Positions 25,922 through 35,101 of a DNA stretch of 62,201 nt are shown here, piece after piece. The position numbers and the translations under genes were made by a program. Source of the DNA: Kiritimatiellia bacterium (GTDB taxonomy: Bacteria > Verrucomicrobiota > Kiritimatiellia > JAFGHX01). The stretch lies in NCBI GenBank assembly GCA_016929905.1, contig JAFGHX010000130.1, positions 1-62,201 of the forward strand, given 5' to 3'. Numbering within the stretch: position 1 is the first letter of the stretch; each line of letters starts with the position of its first letter. Below the pieces are notes generated by a model that saw only the letters and a list, made by a program, of their open reading frames with translations, did no database searches and was not told the origin of the DNA.

Positions 25922-28129
25922 ATGAGACGACCGGGGCTGTTGAGCGTGGTGATTCCGCTGCACGCGTGTCTTGCGGCCGGCAAAGAGCCCGCCGTCCCCC
26001 CCGTCCCGGGCGGGCATCCCCGGGTGTACCTGCGCCCCGCCGACCTGCCCAAGCTCAGGGCAAAGGTGAAACTGGCGGAATTCGCGGAACCCTGGAGACT
26101 GGTCCGCGAATCCAAGCGCTCCGTCTGCCGGGCATTCACCTACCTGATAACCGGCGACGAAACGCTGGGCAGGACGGCGGTCGAAAGCGCACTTCGCGGG
26201 CTCAAGCACCGGCGGGACACGCAGCCGGGCAAATTCGAGGACGGCCGCCCGTTCCACAATCCGATGCACCACGCGGCCTGCGTGTACGACTGGTGCTACG
26301 ACCTGTTGACCCCGGCCGAAAAGCAGGAATTCGTTCGCGAATTCAAGAAGTTCTTCGCCGATGACCACGCCCGCGGCTATCCGCCTGACGCCTGGAAGCT
26401 CAACCCGGTTGCGGGCCACGACAGCGAAGGCTGCATCATGAGCAACCTGCTGCCGGCCGGGCTGGCGGTATACGACGAGGACCCGGAGCTGTACGAGCTC
26501 GCCGCGAAGATCTTTTTCAATATATACATCGAGCCGCGCGCGTTCCACTACGCCGCACACATGCATCATCAGGGGATCGGCTATTTCGGCGCGCGTTTCA
26601 TCCACGACCAGGCCACAAGCTGGCTCTTCCGCCGGATAGGCGCCGGCGACGTGCTGCCCGCCGACCAGCGGTTCGTGCCGTACCACGCGCTCTACGCGCT
26701 CTGCCCCGACAAACGCCTGCTCAAAATGGGCGACCACTCGCACGGCCTTCCCGAAAGCGTCGTGGCACGAATGACCGGCGCCTACTATCGCGATCCATAC
26801 CTCTTGCGTCTGTCGGAGATCATCGTGGGCACCCCGTGGCACAAGGAGTTGAACGCGCTCTTCACCGACCTCCTGTTCCTGGAACCCGGCATCCCGCGCG
26901 CGCCGCTGAGCGAACTGCCGCTGACCCACTACTTCCCCGCGCCCATGGGTGAGATGATCGCGCGCACCGGCTGGGACTTCGGCCCGGACAGCCGAACGGC
27001 GGTCGTGCACATGCGGATCGGCGGTTTCTACTTCGGCAACCATCAACACCGCGATTTCGGCACGTTTCAGATTTACTACCGCGGCCGCCTCGCCAACGAC
27101 ACGGGCGAATACCAGCTCAGCGACGATTCGCGATACGGCAGTCCGCACTGGCGCTGCTACTATCAGCATACCCTCGCGCATAACGGGTTGATGATCTTCG
27201 ATCCGGCGACCGCCGCCGGAGATTTCGGCGGCCAGCGCACGCCTGCTTGGGAACACCCGCAGAAGAGGCTTCAAAACAAGGATTTCCACTGGGCGCGCGT
27301 GACGGCGCACGCCTTCGGCCCGGACGCCCGGCGCCCGGCCTACAGCCACATCGCCGGCGACATTACTCAAGCCTACTCTACAGGCAAAGTCAGCCGCGTA
27401 ACCCGCTCCATGGTCACACTCAACGCGTCCGACGCGTCCTATCCGGCGCACCTCATCGTGTTCGACGACGTCGTCTCGAGGAGCCCCGACTTCAAGAAAG
27501 CCTGGTATCTGCATTGCATCCAGGAACCGCAGGTCGAGGGGCGGAGGACGACCATCATCCGCGATCAACAACCCTACAAGGGCCGCCGGTACGACGGGAA
27601 CAACGGCATTCCCTACAGCGGACAGCTTGTCGTCGAAACACTGCTGCCCGACGCCGTACGCATCGACAAGGTCGGCGGGCCGGAAAAGGATTGCTGGAAC
27701 GACGTCACGCAAACGAACCACACGTTTACGCCCAAACAAGGCTGGGACAAGGCCGAAGAACTCGGCGCCTGGCGTATCGAGGCCGTCCCCACGAAGCCGG
27801 CCAAACAGCATCTCTTCCTCAACGTTCTCACCGTCATGGACAAGGGCACGCCGGCACCCGCGGTCACACAGATCGAAAGCGAGCAGTTTGCCGGCGCCCG
27901 GACCCCGGGCCACGCCGTCCTTTTCTCTCGAACGGGGTCGTTCGCCGGAAAGGCCGCGTTTCGCATCCCCGGCACCCAGGGCGTCTCACTCCTGATCTGC
28001 GGCCTGGAACCGGGCGCATGGCTTCTGACCGGACCCGACGGGCGTACGCGGCGCACGAGCGCCACGGCCGCCGGCAAGTGTCTCTACGTCGAGACCGCCG
28101 CCGGCCAACACCAATTGCGACGAGACTAG
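25922..28129 (+). CDS. Heparinase II/III-type lyase, copy A of duplicated module
   Basis: 735 residues. A plain signal peptide (LLSVVIPLHACLAAG) without repeat array precedes 'HPRVYLRPADLPKLR', the usual N-terminal start of these lyases. The alpha/alpha toroid contains AACVYDWCYDLLTP and HDSEGCIMSN (about 166). The beta-sandwich contains NHQHRDFGTFQIYYRG (about 373), where the histidines match the family's active-site region. ATG 25922 follows ACGGAGGA. It is paralogous to the 36628 gene (most blocks identical by eye), and each copy is followed by a beta-helix/CBM9-like gene. Predicted to cleave an acidic polysaccharide by elimination in the periplasm or outside; the substrate is unknown. Confidence 0.8.
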   Translation: MRRPGLLSVVIPLHACLAAGKEPAVPPVPGGHPRVYLRPADLPKLRAKVKLAEFAEPWRLVRESKRSVCRAFTYLITGDETLGRTAVESALRGLKHRRDTQPGKFEDGRPFHNPMHHAACVYDWCYDLLTPAEKQEFVREFKKFFADDHARGYPPDAWKLNPVAGHDSEGCIMSNLLPAGLAVYDEDPELYELAAKIFFNIYIEPRAFHYAAHMHHQGIGYFGARFIHDQATSWLFRRIGAGDVLPADQRFVPYHALYALCPDKRLLKMGDHSHGLPESVVARMTGAYYRDPYLLRLSEIIVGTPWHKELNALFTDLLFLEPGIPRAPLSELPLTHYFPAPMGEMIARTGWDFGPDSRTAVVHMRIGGFYFGNHQHRDFGTFQIYYRGRLANDTGEYQLSDDSRYGSPHWRCYYQHTLAHNGLMIFDPATAAGDFGGQRTPAWEHPQKRLQNKDFHWARVTAHAFGPDARRPAYSHIAGDITQAYSTGKVSRVTRSMVTLNASDASYPAHLIVFDDVVSRSPDFKKAWYLHCIQEPQVEGRRTTIIRDQQPYKGRRYDGNNGIPYSGQLVVETLLPDAVRIDKVGGPEKDCWNDVTQTNHTFTPKQGWDKAEELGAWRIEAVPTKPAKQHLFLNVLTVMDKGTPAPAVTQIESEQFAGARTPGHAVLFSRTGSFAGKAAFRIPGTQGVSLLICGLEPGAWLLTGPDGRTRRTSATAAGKCLYVETAAGQHQLRRD

Positions 28130-28147
28130 CCTGGAGAAGATACGACC

Positions 28148-30997
28148 ATGAAGCACGTTCACAAAGTGATTGGAACTGCAATCCTTACCGTCCTGGCCGG
28201 AACGGTGAGCGCGGCCGCCACGATCCTGCACGTGGCCCCGGACGGCAACGACACGAATCCCGGTACCGAAGAGAAGCCGCTCGCCACGCTGCAGGGCGCC
28301 CGCGACCGGCTGCGCGCGCAGAAGCCGGCCGGTGACGCCGTTGTCGAGGTCCACGCCGGCGATTACTTTCTCTCGGCGCCGTTCCGGCTCGACGCCGAGG
28401 ACTCAGCGGCGGCCAACGCACGAATCACGTATCGCGCCCACGCCGGCGATCGCGTCCGGCTGATCGGCGGAGTCGCGATCACAGGATTTGTCCCCTTCAA
28501 GGGGAGCATCCTGCAAGCCAATGTTTCAGGGCTCGCCCTGGAGAAGATCGAGCCCGTGAAGGAGCAGCGCCACTCCGGCAGCGCGCCGGGATTCGAGCTG
28601 TTCTTTCAAGGCAAGCGCATGCCGTTGGCGCGCTGGCCCAACAAGATCCCGGATCATCCGCGCTGGGGCGAATGGGCGTACATTCCCCCGGCGCCAAAAC
28701 CGACTCGCGACTGGTTCCACTACGGCGGCGATCGGCCGGGCCGATGGGCGCGGCCGGCCGAGGCCCAAATACACTGGTTTCCACACTACAACTACTTCGA
28801 CCAGCACATAGGCATTCGATCCGTCGATGCGGACAAGAAGATCATCCACCTGGACGGCGAGGCGGTCATGGGCGTGTATCCCGGCCGACGGTACTATGTC
28901 CGCAATGTCTTCGAGGAACTGGATGCACCCGGCGAATGGTATTTCGACGCGCGCAAGCGCACGCTCTACTTCTGGCCGCCCGAACCGCTCAGCCAGGGCA
29001 AGGTGGTCGCGTCGCGGCTGGGAACCGTTGTGCGCCTGGACGACGTATCCAACGTCACCGTCCGCGACTTCATCATCGAGTCCTGCACGCGGGATGCCGT
29101 GGTGATTGCCGGCGGTGCGAACACCATCATCGGCGGCTGTGTGGTCCGCAACGCACGCCTGGACGGCATTCGGATCGCGAGCGGCACGAACCACGCGGCG
29201 ATCGGAAACGACATCTACGACGTGGGGCGGCGCGGCATCCTGCTCGAGGGCGGCGACCGCAAGACACTCACGCCGGGCCGGAACCGCGCGGTGAACAACC
29301 ACGTCCATCACGTCAGCCGCCTGCACCTCACCTACGCGCCCGGTATCGCGGTCAACGGCTGCGGCAACCTGGTTCAGCACAACCTGCTCCACGACGGCCC
29401 GCACATGCTGCTCGGGGTCAACGGCAACGACCATGTGTTCGAATACAACGATATGCACCACGCCATGCTGCTCTCGAGCCACGGCGGCGCGCTCTACGGC
29501 GGCCGCGACTGGACGCAGCGCGGGCACGACATACGCTACAACGCGTTCCACGACATCAACGGCTACGGCTTCGACCAAGCCGATCAGAGACGCGGCGTCT
29601 TCGTCTACTCCTCGCCCGTGCGCCACCTGCCCGGCGCGTTCGGGATCCACCTGGACGACCAACTCAGCGGGTTCCACATCTACGGGAACCTTTTCTACCG
29701 GTTCGGGCTCGGCGTCATTCGCGCCGGCGGCGGCCGCGACATCGTCATCGAGAACAACATCTTCGTTCACACCGGCTGGGCCGTGCACATTGACAGCCGC
29801 GGCATCACCTGGCAGAAGCAAGAGCGAGGCAAGAGCTCGATCGAGAAGCGGCTGGACGCCATAGCCTACAAGAGCGCGCCCTGGAGCGAGCGGTACCCCG
29901 AACTTGTCGACATTCTCGAGGATCGGCCCGGTGAGCCCGTGGACAATGTCGTGCGCCGAAACATCTTCCTGCAAGAGGGCGTGCTCTACAGCTTCAACCG
30001 CGTGCCCACCGACCGGTTCACGTGCGATCAGAACCTCATCTGGCGCGGCGGCAAGGAAGTCCAGGTGGCGGGCCGGGCCTACAACCCCAAGGGCGGCGGC
30101 GTAACGTCTCTCTCCGAATGGCAGAAGCTCGGGTTCGACACGCATTCGCTCGTTGCCGAACCCGGTTTTGTCGATCTCGAGAACGACGACTATCGGCTCC
30201 GGCCCGATTCACCCGCCTGGACGCTCGGGTTCAAACCGATCCCGTTCGATAAAATCGGCCTGGTCATCGACGAGTACCGGCGTGGCCCCCTCCCGCCGCC
30301 GGATCCGAGGAGACAGAGTGACGAGACGGTTGTCGAAGAATATCCGATCCCCGACTGGACGGCGGCCGTCATCGGCAAGGCAACGCTCGAAGTGCCGCAG
30401 GCCGGAACGGAGATCAAGATCGACGGCTCCATTCAGCCTGCTGAATGGAGCCAGGGGGAGTCGGGCGGAACACTCCTGCTCGACGTGCAGAACAATGGCC
30501 GCGCGGCAAAGCGCAAGAGTCATGCGTGGGTGACACACGATGGCGAGAGCCTGTTGGTCGCGATCCGCAACGAGGTGCATCCAAACAAGCCGCTCAGCCA
30601 GACCACCAACTGGGGGCGGGACGATGCCGTGGAAATCGCTATCCAGGACGCGGGCGGGAACAAGCCCGTCATCGTGCTGCGCGGCTTCCCGTGCGGCAAG
30701 TGGCACGGCTCCACGGAGTCGGGCGCGCCCGCTGCGCTGGTCCGCCAGGTACAGGCGGCCGCGGAATTCGCGGCCGCGGAAAAAGCGCGCGGCACCTGGG
30801 AGGCCGAATGGCGTGTGCCGCTGGCCGCCATGAATATCCGCCCCCCGCAACCGGCTGCGGAGCCGAACCTCCGCTTCAACATCACCGTCTTCAAGGCCGC
30901 CGACCGCCAGTGGGTCATGTGGGTTGCCACCCAGGGCAAGACCTGGAATGTCGAGAACGCGGGGATGATTCAGCTCACGCTGCCGGGTGGCGGGTGA
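28148..30997 (+). CDS. Secreted beta-helix protein with C-terminal CBM9-like domain, copy A
   Basis: 949 residues. Signal peptide (KVIGTAILTVLAGTVSA, cleavage near A22), then 'LHVAPDGNDTNPGTEEKPLAT', here given by its two halves LHVAPDGND and TNPGTEEKP (DUF1565-type start). Parallel beta-helix rungs run from about 280 to 570 (NHVHHVSRLHLTYAPG, HNLLHDGPHMLL, NNIFVHTGWAVHI). Residues about 750-945 form a beta-sandwich like CBM9/DOMON domains (KIDGSIQPAEW, GRDDAVEIAI, WEAEWRVPLAAM). The family's usual role is lyase or glycosidase action with a carbohydrate-binding tail. GGAGAAG precedes ATG 28148, 18 bp after the lyase stop. It is paralogous to the 39013 gene. Confidence 0.8.
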   Translation: MKHVHKVIGTAILTVLAGTVSAAATILHVAPDGNDTNPGTEEKPLATLQGARDRLRAQKPAGDAVVEVHAGDYFLSAPFRLDAEDSAAANARITYRAHAGDRVRLIGGVAITGFVPFKGSILQANVSGLALEKIEPVKEQRHSGSAPGFELFFQGKRMPLARWPNKIPDHPRWGEWAYIPPAPKPTRDWFHYGGDRPGRWARPAEAQIHWFPHYNYFDQHIGIRSVDADKKIIHLDGEAVMGVYPGRRYYVRNVFEELDAPGEWYFDARKRTLYFWPPEPLSQGKVVASRLGTVVRLDDVSNVTVRDFIIESCTRDAVVIAGGANTIIGGCVVRNARLDGIRIASGTNHAAIGNDIYDVGRRGILLEGGDRKTLTPGRNRAVNNHVHHVSRLHLTYAPGIAVNGCGNLVQHNLLHDGPHMLLGVNGNDHVFEYNDMHHAMLLSSHGGALYGGRDWTQRGHDIRYNAFHDINGYGFDQADQRRGVFVYSSPVRHLPGAFGIHLDDQLSGFHIYGNLFYRFGLGVIRAGGGRDIVIENNIFVHTGWAVHIDSRGITWQKQERGKSSIEKRLDAIAYKSAPWSERYPELVDILEDRPGEPVDNVVRRNIFLQEGVLYSFNRVPTDRFTCDQNLIWRGGKEVQVAGRAYNPKGGGVTSLSEWQKLGFDTHSLVAEPGFVDLENDDYRLRPDSPAWTLGFKPIPFDKIGLVIDEYRRGPLPPPDPRRQSDETVVEEYPIPDWTAAVIGKATLEVPQAGTEIKIDGSIQPAEWSQGESGGTLLLDVQNNGRAAKRKSHAWVTHDGESLLVAIRNEVHPNKPLSQTTNWGRDDAVEIAIQDAGGNKPVIVLRGFPCGKWHGSTESGAPAALVRQVQAAAEFAAAEKARGTWEAEWRVPLAAMNIRPPQPAAEPNLRFNITVFKAADRQWVMWVATQGKTWNVENAGMIQLTLPGGG

Positions 30998-31030
30998 TGA
31001 GGGGGGGGAAACCGCATAGAAATGTAGAAA

Positions 31031-31115
31031 CGCAGAACCGGTCGACGATTACGCGCGACCCGCCTTCGCGCTGCGCTTGCTACGGCGAGGCAGGCGCTGA
31101 CGGTTGACGAGGGAG
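31031..31115 (+). repeat. ~84-bp inverted-repeat pair, left copy
   Basis: CGCAGAACCGGTCGACGATT through GACGAGGGA. The reverse complement of 34970-35052 matches it with only a few differences. Both copies sit just upstream of a gene start (aldo/keto reductase and sulfatase). The preceding bases (31010-31030) are of the AGAAATGTAGAAACGCAGAA type, another low-complexity repeat. Confidence 0.75.
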
Positions 31116-31151
31116 TCAGCGGCAACCGTCCACCGAAAAGGAAGAGGAACC

Positions 31152-32261
31152 ATGGAACACAGAGAACTGGGCAAGACAGGGATGCAGGTATCGGTTGTCG
31201 GGATCGGCACGCTGGGGTTCGCGCGCGCCGGCTTGTGCAAAGATGACGAGGCAAGCCGGAAAGCCATGGTCGATATCGTAAGCCGGGCGCTGGAGCTCGG
31301 GGTGACCTTCATCGACACGGCCCTGGCCTACGGCGGCGGCCGCGCGGAACAGGCCGTGGGCGCCGCCCTGAAGGCGAGCGTCGCGAAGCCGGTCATTCTG
31401 ACCCGAACCCATTCCTGGCAGAAGTCGAGCGATCCGGCCGTCATTGCCGCGGACATCGACGCCAGCCGAGAGCGCCTGGGCGTGGATGTCCTGGACGTGT
31501 ACGAGATCCACGACGTCTCGTCGCCGAAGGCCTATCAGAAGGTCCGGGAGAACAAGCTCTACGAGCCCATCGTGCAGGCGAAGAAGGAAGGCAAGGTCAA
31601 GGCGATCGGCTATTCCTCACACGGCGACGCGGAGCTGATTCAGAAGATCGTGGACGAGAACGAGATCGACGTCGTGACCTTGGCCTACAACATCCTGCAC
31701 AGCAAGCGGAGCCCGGGCGACGGCGAGGACCCGAAAATCACGGCAACCAAGCTCTTTCCCATGCTCAAGGAGCGCGGGATCGGGATCACGGTCATGAAGC
31801 CGTTCGGCGGCGGCATACTCACCTGGAATCTGGGGCAAGGGACAGCCCTGCCGCCGGCCCGGCTTGTGCGCTATGTGGTCGAGAACCCGCACGTCGCCAC
31901 GGTCACGCCAGGCGCCGATACCCTGGCACAACTGGAAGAATGGATCCCCGCGGGCAACGCCGATGCGGCACTCTCCCCGGCGGACATACAGAAGCTGGAG
32001 GAGGCGGCCAACAACTGGGGCGCGAATCTGTGCCGGCAGTGCGGGTACTGCCGGCCATGCAGCCAGGAGATCGACATCCCAAAGGTGATGCGGCTGTTGA
32101 TGCAGTGGCAGCATACGAAGGACGAAAAGCTGCGCGAACAGTACGCCAAGCTGGATGTCAAGGCGAACGCGTGTGTCGAATGCGGGGATTGTGAAGAGCG
32201 CTGCCCGTATGATCTGGCGATCGCCGAGAAGATGAAGGAGACGGCGGCCATCTTTGAGTAG
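31152..32261 (+). CDS. Aldo/keto reductase with C-terminal iron-sulfur domain
   Basis: 369 residues from ATG 31152; an upstream in-frame start falls in repeat sequence. An (alpha/beta)8 barrel with 'FIDTALAYGGG' supplies Asp55 and Tyr60. The catalytic Lys expected after strand 3 appears replaced by Arg85 (VILTRTHSW). The C-terminus carries a cysteine cluster 'CRQCGYCRPC' and a ferredoxin-type 'CVECGDCEERCP', so it may bind one or two [4Fe-4S] clusters, as in the AKR/ferredoxin-like family. Cytoplasmic; probably reduces or oxidises a sugar-derived carbonyl with electrons delivered through the clusters. It heads a trio with the dehydrogenase and kinase. Confidence 0.87.
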   Translation: MEHRELGKTGMQVSVVGIGTLGFARAGLCKDDEASRKAMVDIVSRALELGVTFIDTALAYGGGRAEQAVGAALKASVAKPVILTRTHSWQKSSDPAVIAADIDASRERLGVDVLDVYEIHDVSSPKAYQKVRENKLYEPIVQAKKEGKVKAIGYSSHGDAELIQKIVDENEIDVVTLAYNILHSKRSPGDGEDPKITATKLFPMLKERGIGITVMKPFGGGILTWNLGQGTALPPARLVRYVVENPHVATVTPGADTLAQLEEWIPAGNADAALSPADIQKLEEAANNWGANLCRQCGYCRPCSQEIDIPKVMRLLMQWQHTKDEKLREQYAKLDVKANACVECGDCEERCPYDLAIAEKMKETAAIFE

Positions 32262-32293
32262 AACCACTAATGGACACGAATGAACACCAATGG
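32262..32293. repeat. Low-complexity AACCACTAATGG-type repeat
   Basis: AACCACTAATGGACACGAA followed by TGAACACCAATGG, directly after the reductase stop. This near-7-bp periodic sequence resembles low-complexity intergenic repeats common in environmental genomes. It has no coding role here. Confidence 0.5.
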
Positions 32294-32373
32294 CATGGCA
32301 CATTGTCCGCATGGAGGGCGAGCGTCCCGCGAGCCGGGTCTCTTGAGCACGGTATCCTGAGGAGGGACAGCAT

Positions 32374-33399
32374 ATGAAGAAGATGAAGGCGGCGGTTTGC
32401 ACGGAACCGAAGAAGATCGAGATGCAGGAGGTCGACATCCCGGAGCCGGGCCCGGGCGAGATTCTGCTGCAGGTCAAGGTGACCGGCCTGTGCGGGTCGG
32501 ATGTGGACGGCTATCTGAACAAGCATCCGATGATCGGCTATCCGATCATTTTGGGCCACGAATGCGCCGGCACGGTCGCCGCGCTGGGACCCGGAGTCGA
32601 GAACGTGCGCGAAGGTGACGAGGTGATCATCGAGCCGTTCTTCATCTGCGGCGCGTGCAAGGATTGCCGCGAGGGCCGATACAGCTTCTGTCAGGACCTC
32701 AAGATCATCGGCCACCAGATTCCGGGCTCGATGGCTGAATACATGGTGGCCCAGGCCATGTTCGCGCATGCCAAGCCGCCGAATCTGAGCTTTGAGGAGG
32801 CCGCCATCGCCGAACCGGTAACCGGCGCGCTGCATGCGGTCAAGCGGTGCGGAGTCGGGATCGGCGATCTGGTGGCGATCGTCGGCTGCGGCACGATCGG
32901 CGTGATGGCCATGCAGCACTGCCTCAACGCGGGTGCCGAGGTCGTCATTTCCGATCTGTCGCCGCACAAACTGCAGGTTGCCGGCGAACTCGGCGCGCAG
33001 CACACCGTCAAAGCGCGCGGCGAGAGTATGGAGCAGCGCGTGATGCAGCTTACCGACGGACGCGGGGCCGACGTCGTGATCGAAGCCGTGGGCGATCCCA
33101 AGACCCTTGCCGCGACGGTCCCCCTGGTGCGCAAGGGCGGCACGATCATGCTCATCGGCTGGTCCGGCAACGCCACGGACCCGTTCGACCTCACGAACCT
33201 CACCCTGCGCGAGCTGACGGTCATGGGCACGATGGGCTTCTGCTGGGATCACGCGACGTCGATCGGGCTGCTGGCCCGCGGCGCGGTGAAGGTGGCCCCC
33301 ATCATCTCGCACCGCTACCCGCTGGAAAAGGTCGAGGAGGCGATCCAGCTGCTGCACGCGGGCGATCCGAACGTCTGGAAAATCGCCATCACGGAGTGA
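32374..33399 (+). CDS. Zinc-dependent alcohol/polyol dehydrogenase (MDR family)
   Basis: 341 residues. Catalytic zinc ligands Cys40 (GLCGSD) and His62-Glu63 (GHE) are present, as is the structural zinc set Cys92, Cys95, Cys98 and Cys106 (C-x2-C-x2-C-x7-C). The Rossmann motif 'VGCGTIGVMAM' follows. It resembles sorbitol, threonine and galactitol-type dehydrogenases, which oxidise a secondary alcohol with NAD+. Between an aldo/keto reductase and a xylulokinase-like kinase, conversion of a sugar alcohol or acid to a ketose is the natural inference. Start ATG 32374 follows GAGGAGGG. It contrasts with the zinc-free MDR protein at 170-1219. Confidence 0.88.
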   Translation: MKKMKAAVCTEPKKIEMQEVDIPEPGPGEILLQVKVTGLCGSDVDGYLNKHPMIGYPIILGHECAGTVAALGPGVENVREGDEVIIEPFFICGACKDCREGRYSFCQDLKIIGHQIPGSMAEYMVAQAMFAHAKPPNLSFEEAAIAEPVTGALHAVKRCGVGIGDLVAIVGCGTIGVMAMQHCLNAGAEVVISDLSPHKLQVAGELGAQHTVKARGESMEQRVMQLTDGRGADVVIEAVGDPKTLAATVPLVRKGGTIMLIGWSGNATDPFDLTNLTLRELTVMGTMGFCWDHATSIGLLARGAVKVAPIISHRYPLEKVEEAIQLLHAGDPNVWKIAITE

Positions 33400-33402
33400 A
33401 TC

Positions 33403-34908
33403 ATGCCTGCAGGTGACCTGCTGCTCGGTATCGACATCGGCACATCGAGCGTGAAGGCGTGCCTGTTTCGACCCGATGGGACGCTGCTGGGCGAGGGCCG
33501 AGCGCCCTATCCGGTGGAACGCCCGCACCCGGGCTGGGCGCAGGTGGATCCGGACGTGTGGTGGCGCGCGTTCTGCGCGGCGCTGTCGGCGGCCGCCCGC
33601 GCTGTGCACACGCCCCTCTCGGCCGTGCGCGGAGTCGGGCTCAGCATGCTGTTCCCGGCGGTGATACCGCTCGACGAACGCGGGCAGGCGCTGGGCCCGG
33701 GCATTCTCTACTGCGACCAGCGTTCCACCGAGCAGGTCGCCTGCCTGCGCGCCACCGGCGCGGCCGAGCCCCTGGAACGGCGCACGTCGAACAGGCTGGT
33801 CCCCGGCACGTTCGCATTGACCAGCCTGCTGTGGCTGCGCGACCACAACCGCGCGGTCTATGACGACGCGGCCTGGTTCGGCACGGTCACGACCCTGTTC
33901 GCCATGCGGCTGACCGGCACGGCCTGTATCGACTACGTCTCCGGCCTGCTGTTCGGGCTGTGCGACGCGGCCGACCAGACGGCGTGGTGCGACGAACTGG
34001 TAAGACTGGCGGAGGTCGACCCACGCAAACTCCCCCGACTCGCCGCCCCGGCGGCCGCCATCGGCGAGGTCACGCGGGAAGCGGCCGCCGCCACGGGTCT
34101 GCCGCCAGGCATACCGGTGGCGGCCGGCGCGGGCGACGTCGCCGCGGCCTGTTTTGGAGGCGGCTGCGTCGAGCCCGGCACGCTCCTGCACACGACCGGC
34201 TCCAGCGATTGCATCTCCTTCGTCACAGGCACGCCGCAAACGTCCCGGCTCTTCGCCAATACCGGCTACATCGAGCCCGACCGATGGCTGTCGGTTGCGA
34301 CGGCGACCTCGACGGGAACGGCCGTGGACTGGTTCAGCCGCGAATTCCTGGGGGCGGCCTCCGGGGCCGCGGTCGCGCGGGAAGCCGCCAAATCGACGAT
34401 CGGCGCCGGCGGCATCACGTTCCTGCCCTACCTGCAAGGCGAGCGCACCCCCATCTGGAACCCGGAAGCCAAGGGCGTCTTCTCCGGGCTGTCCGTCTCA
34501 TCCTCCCGCGCGGATATGGCGAGAGCCGTGCTGGAAGGCACGGCGTTCGCGGTCCGGCAACTTGCCCAGACGGCAGAAGAGCACGGCGGCGTGACGATCC
34601 GCGCGCTCCCGGCCGCGGGTGGCGGGACAAGGAACGAGTTATGGAACCGCATCAAAGCAGACGTCACCGGTCGGCCCTTCTTCCTCTTCGATTTCCAGGA
34701 GTTCTCGGCCCTGGGTGCGGCAATGTTGGCCGGCACGGCGGCCGGAGTCTACGCCTCCGTCTCCGACGCGGTCGCGGCAACGGCCCTGGTCCGCGGCGGG
34801 CGAACCGTCGAGCCCGACGCCGCCGCCCACGCGGCGTACGAACCGCACTACCGGCGCTACGAAGCGCTTTACCCGGCGATTCGTGAAACGATGGGGGGTG
34901 AACCATGA
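33403..34908 (+). CDS. xylB: FGGY-family carbohydrate kinase, xylulokinase-like
   Basis: 501 residues, the normal length for FGGY kinases. The N-terminal phosphate motif is 'LLGIDIGTSSVKACLF'. The catalytic-base region 'GAGDVAAACFGGG' places Asp245. The C-terminal ATPase subdomain has 'LPAAGGGTRNELWNRIKADV' wording split here as LPAAGGGTRNE and LWNRIKADVTG. It phosphorylates a ketose (xylulose or a related keto-sugar) with ATP, committing it to central metabolism. The start lies 3 bp after the dehydrogenase stop, so the two are co-expressed. The xylB name is by family; ribulokinase- or fuculokinase-like specificity is possible. Confidence 0.83.
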   Translation: MPAGDLLLGIDIGTSSVKACLFRPDGTLLGEGRAPYPVERPHPGWAQVDPDVWWRAFCAALSAAARAVHTPLSAVRGVGLSMLFPAVIPLDERGQALGPGILYCDQRSTEQVACLRATGAAEPLERRTSNRLVPGTFALTSLLWLRDHNRAVYDDAAWFGTVTTLFAMRLTGTACIDYVSGLLFGLCDAADQTAWCDELVRLAEVDPRKLPRLAAPAAAIGEVTREAAAATGLPPGIPVAAGAGDVAAACFGGGCVEPGTLLHTTGSSDCISFVTGTPQTSRLFANTGYIEPDRWLSVATATSTGTAVDWFSREFLGAASGAAVAREAAKSTIGAGGITFLPYLQGERTPIWNPEAKGVFSGLSVSSSRADMARAVLEGTAFAVRQLAQTAEEHGGVTIRALPAAGGGTRNELWNRIKADVTGRPFFLFDFQEFSALGAAMLAGTAAGVYASVSDAVAATALVRGGRTVEPDAAAHAAYEPHYRRYEALYPAIRETMGGEP

Positions 34909-34923
34909 AACCGGCCAGCGTTT

Positions 34924-34962
34924 CGGACGACGACCACGGACGACGACCACGGACGACGATTC
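34924..34962. repeat. 13-bp tandem repeat (three copies)
   Basis: CGGACGACGACCA twice, then CGGACGACGATTC, directly after the kinase stop. It leads into the inverted-repeat copy at 34970. A 66-codon open frame crosses it but shows only repeat-derived composition. Confidence 0.75.
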
Positions 34963-34969
34963 AGAGTGT

Positions 34970-35052
34970 TCCCTCGTCGACCGTCATCGCCTGCCTCGCC
35001 GTAGCAAGCGCAGCGCGAAGGCGGGTCGCCCGTAATCGTCAACCGATTCTGC
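34970..35052 (-). repeat. ~84-bp inverted-repeat pair, right copy
   Basis: Reverse complement of 31031-31115 with few mismatches (shared core GACCCGCCTTCGCGCTGCGC). Together the copies bracket the reductase-dehydrogenase-kinase trio, 3.85 kb apart. Confidence 0.75.
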
Positions 35053-35101
35053 GTGCTATCGCTAACCGGCCGATTGGTGTCTCCCGGACAGAAGACAGAC
35101 C

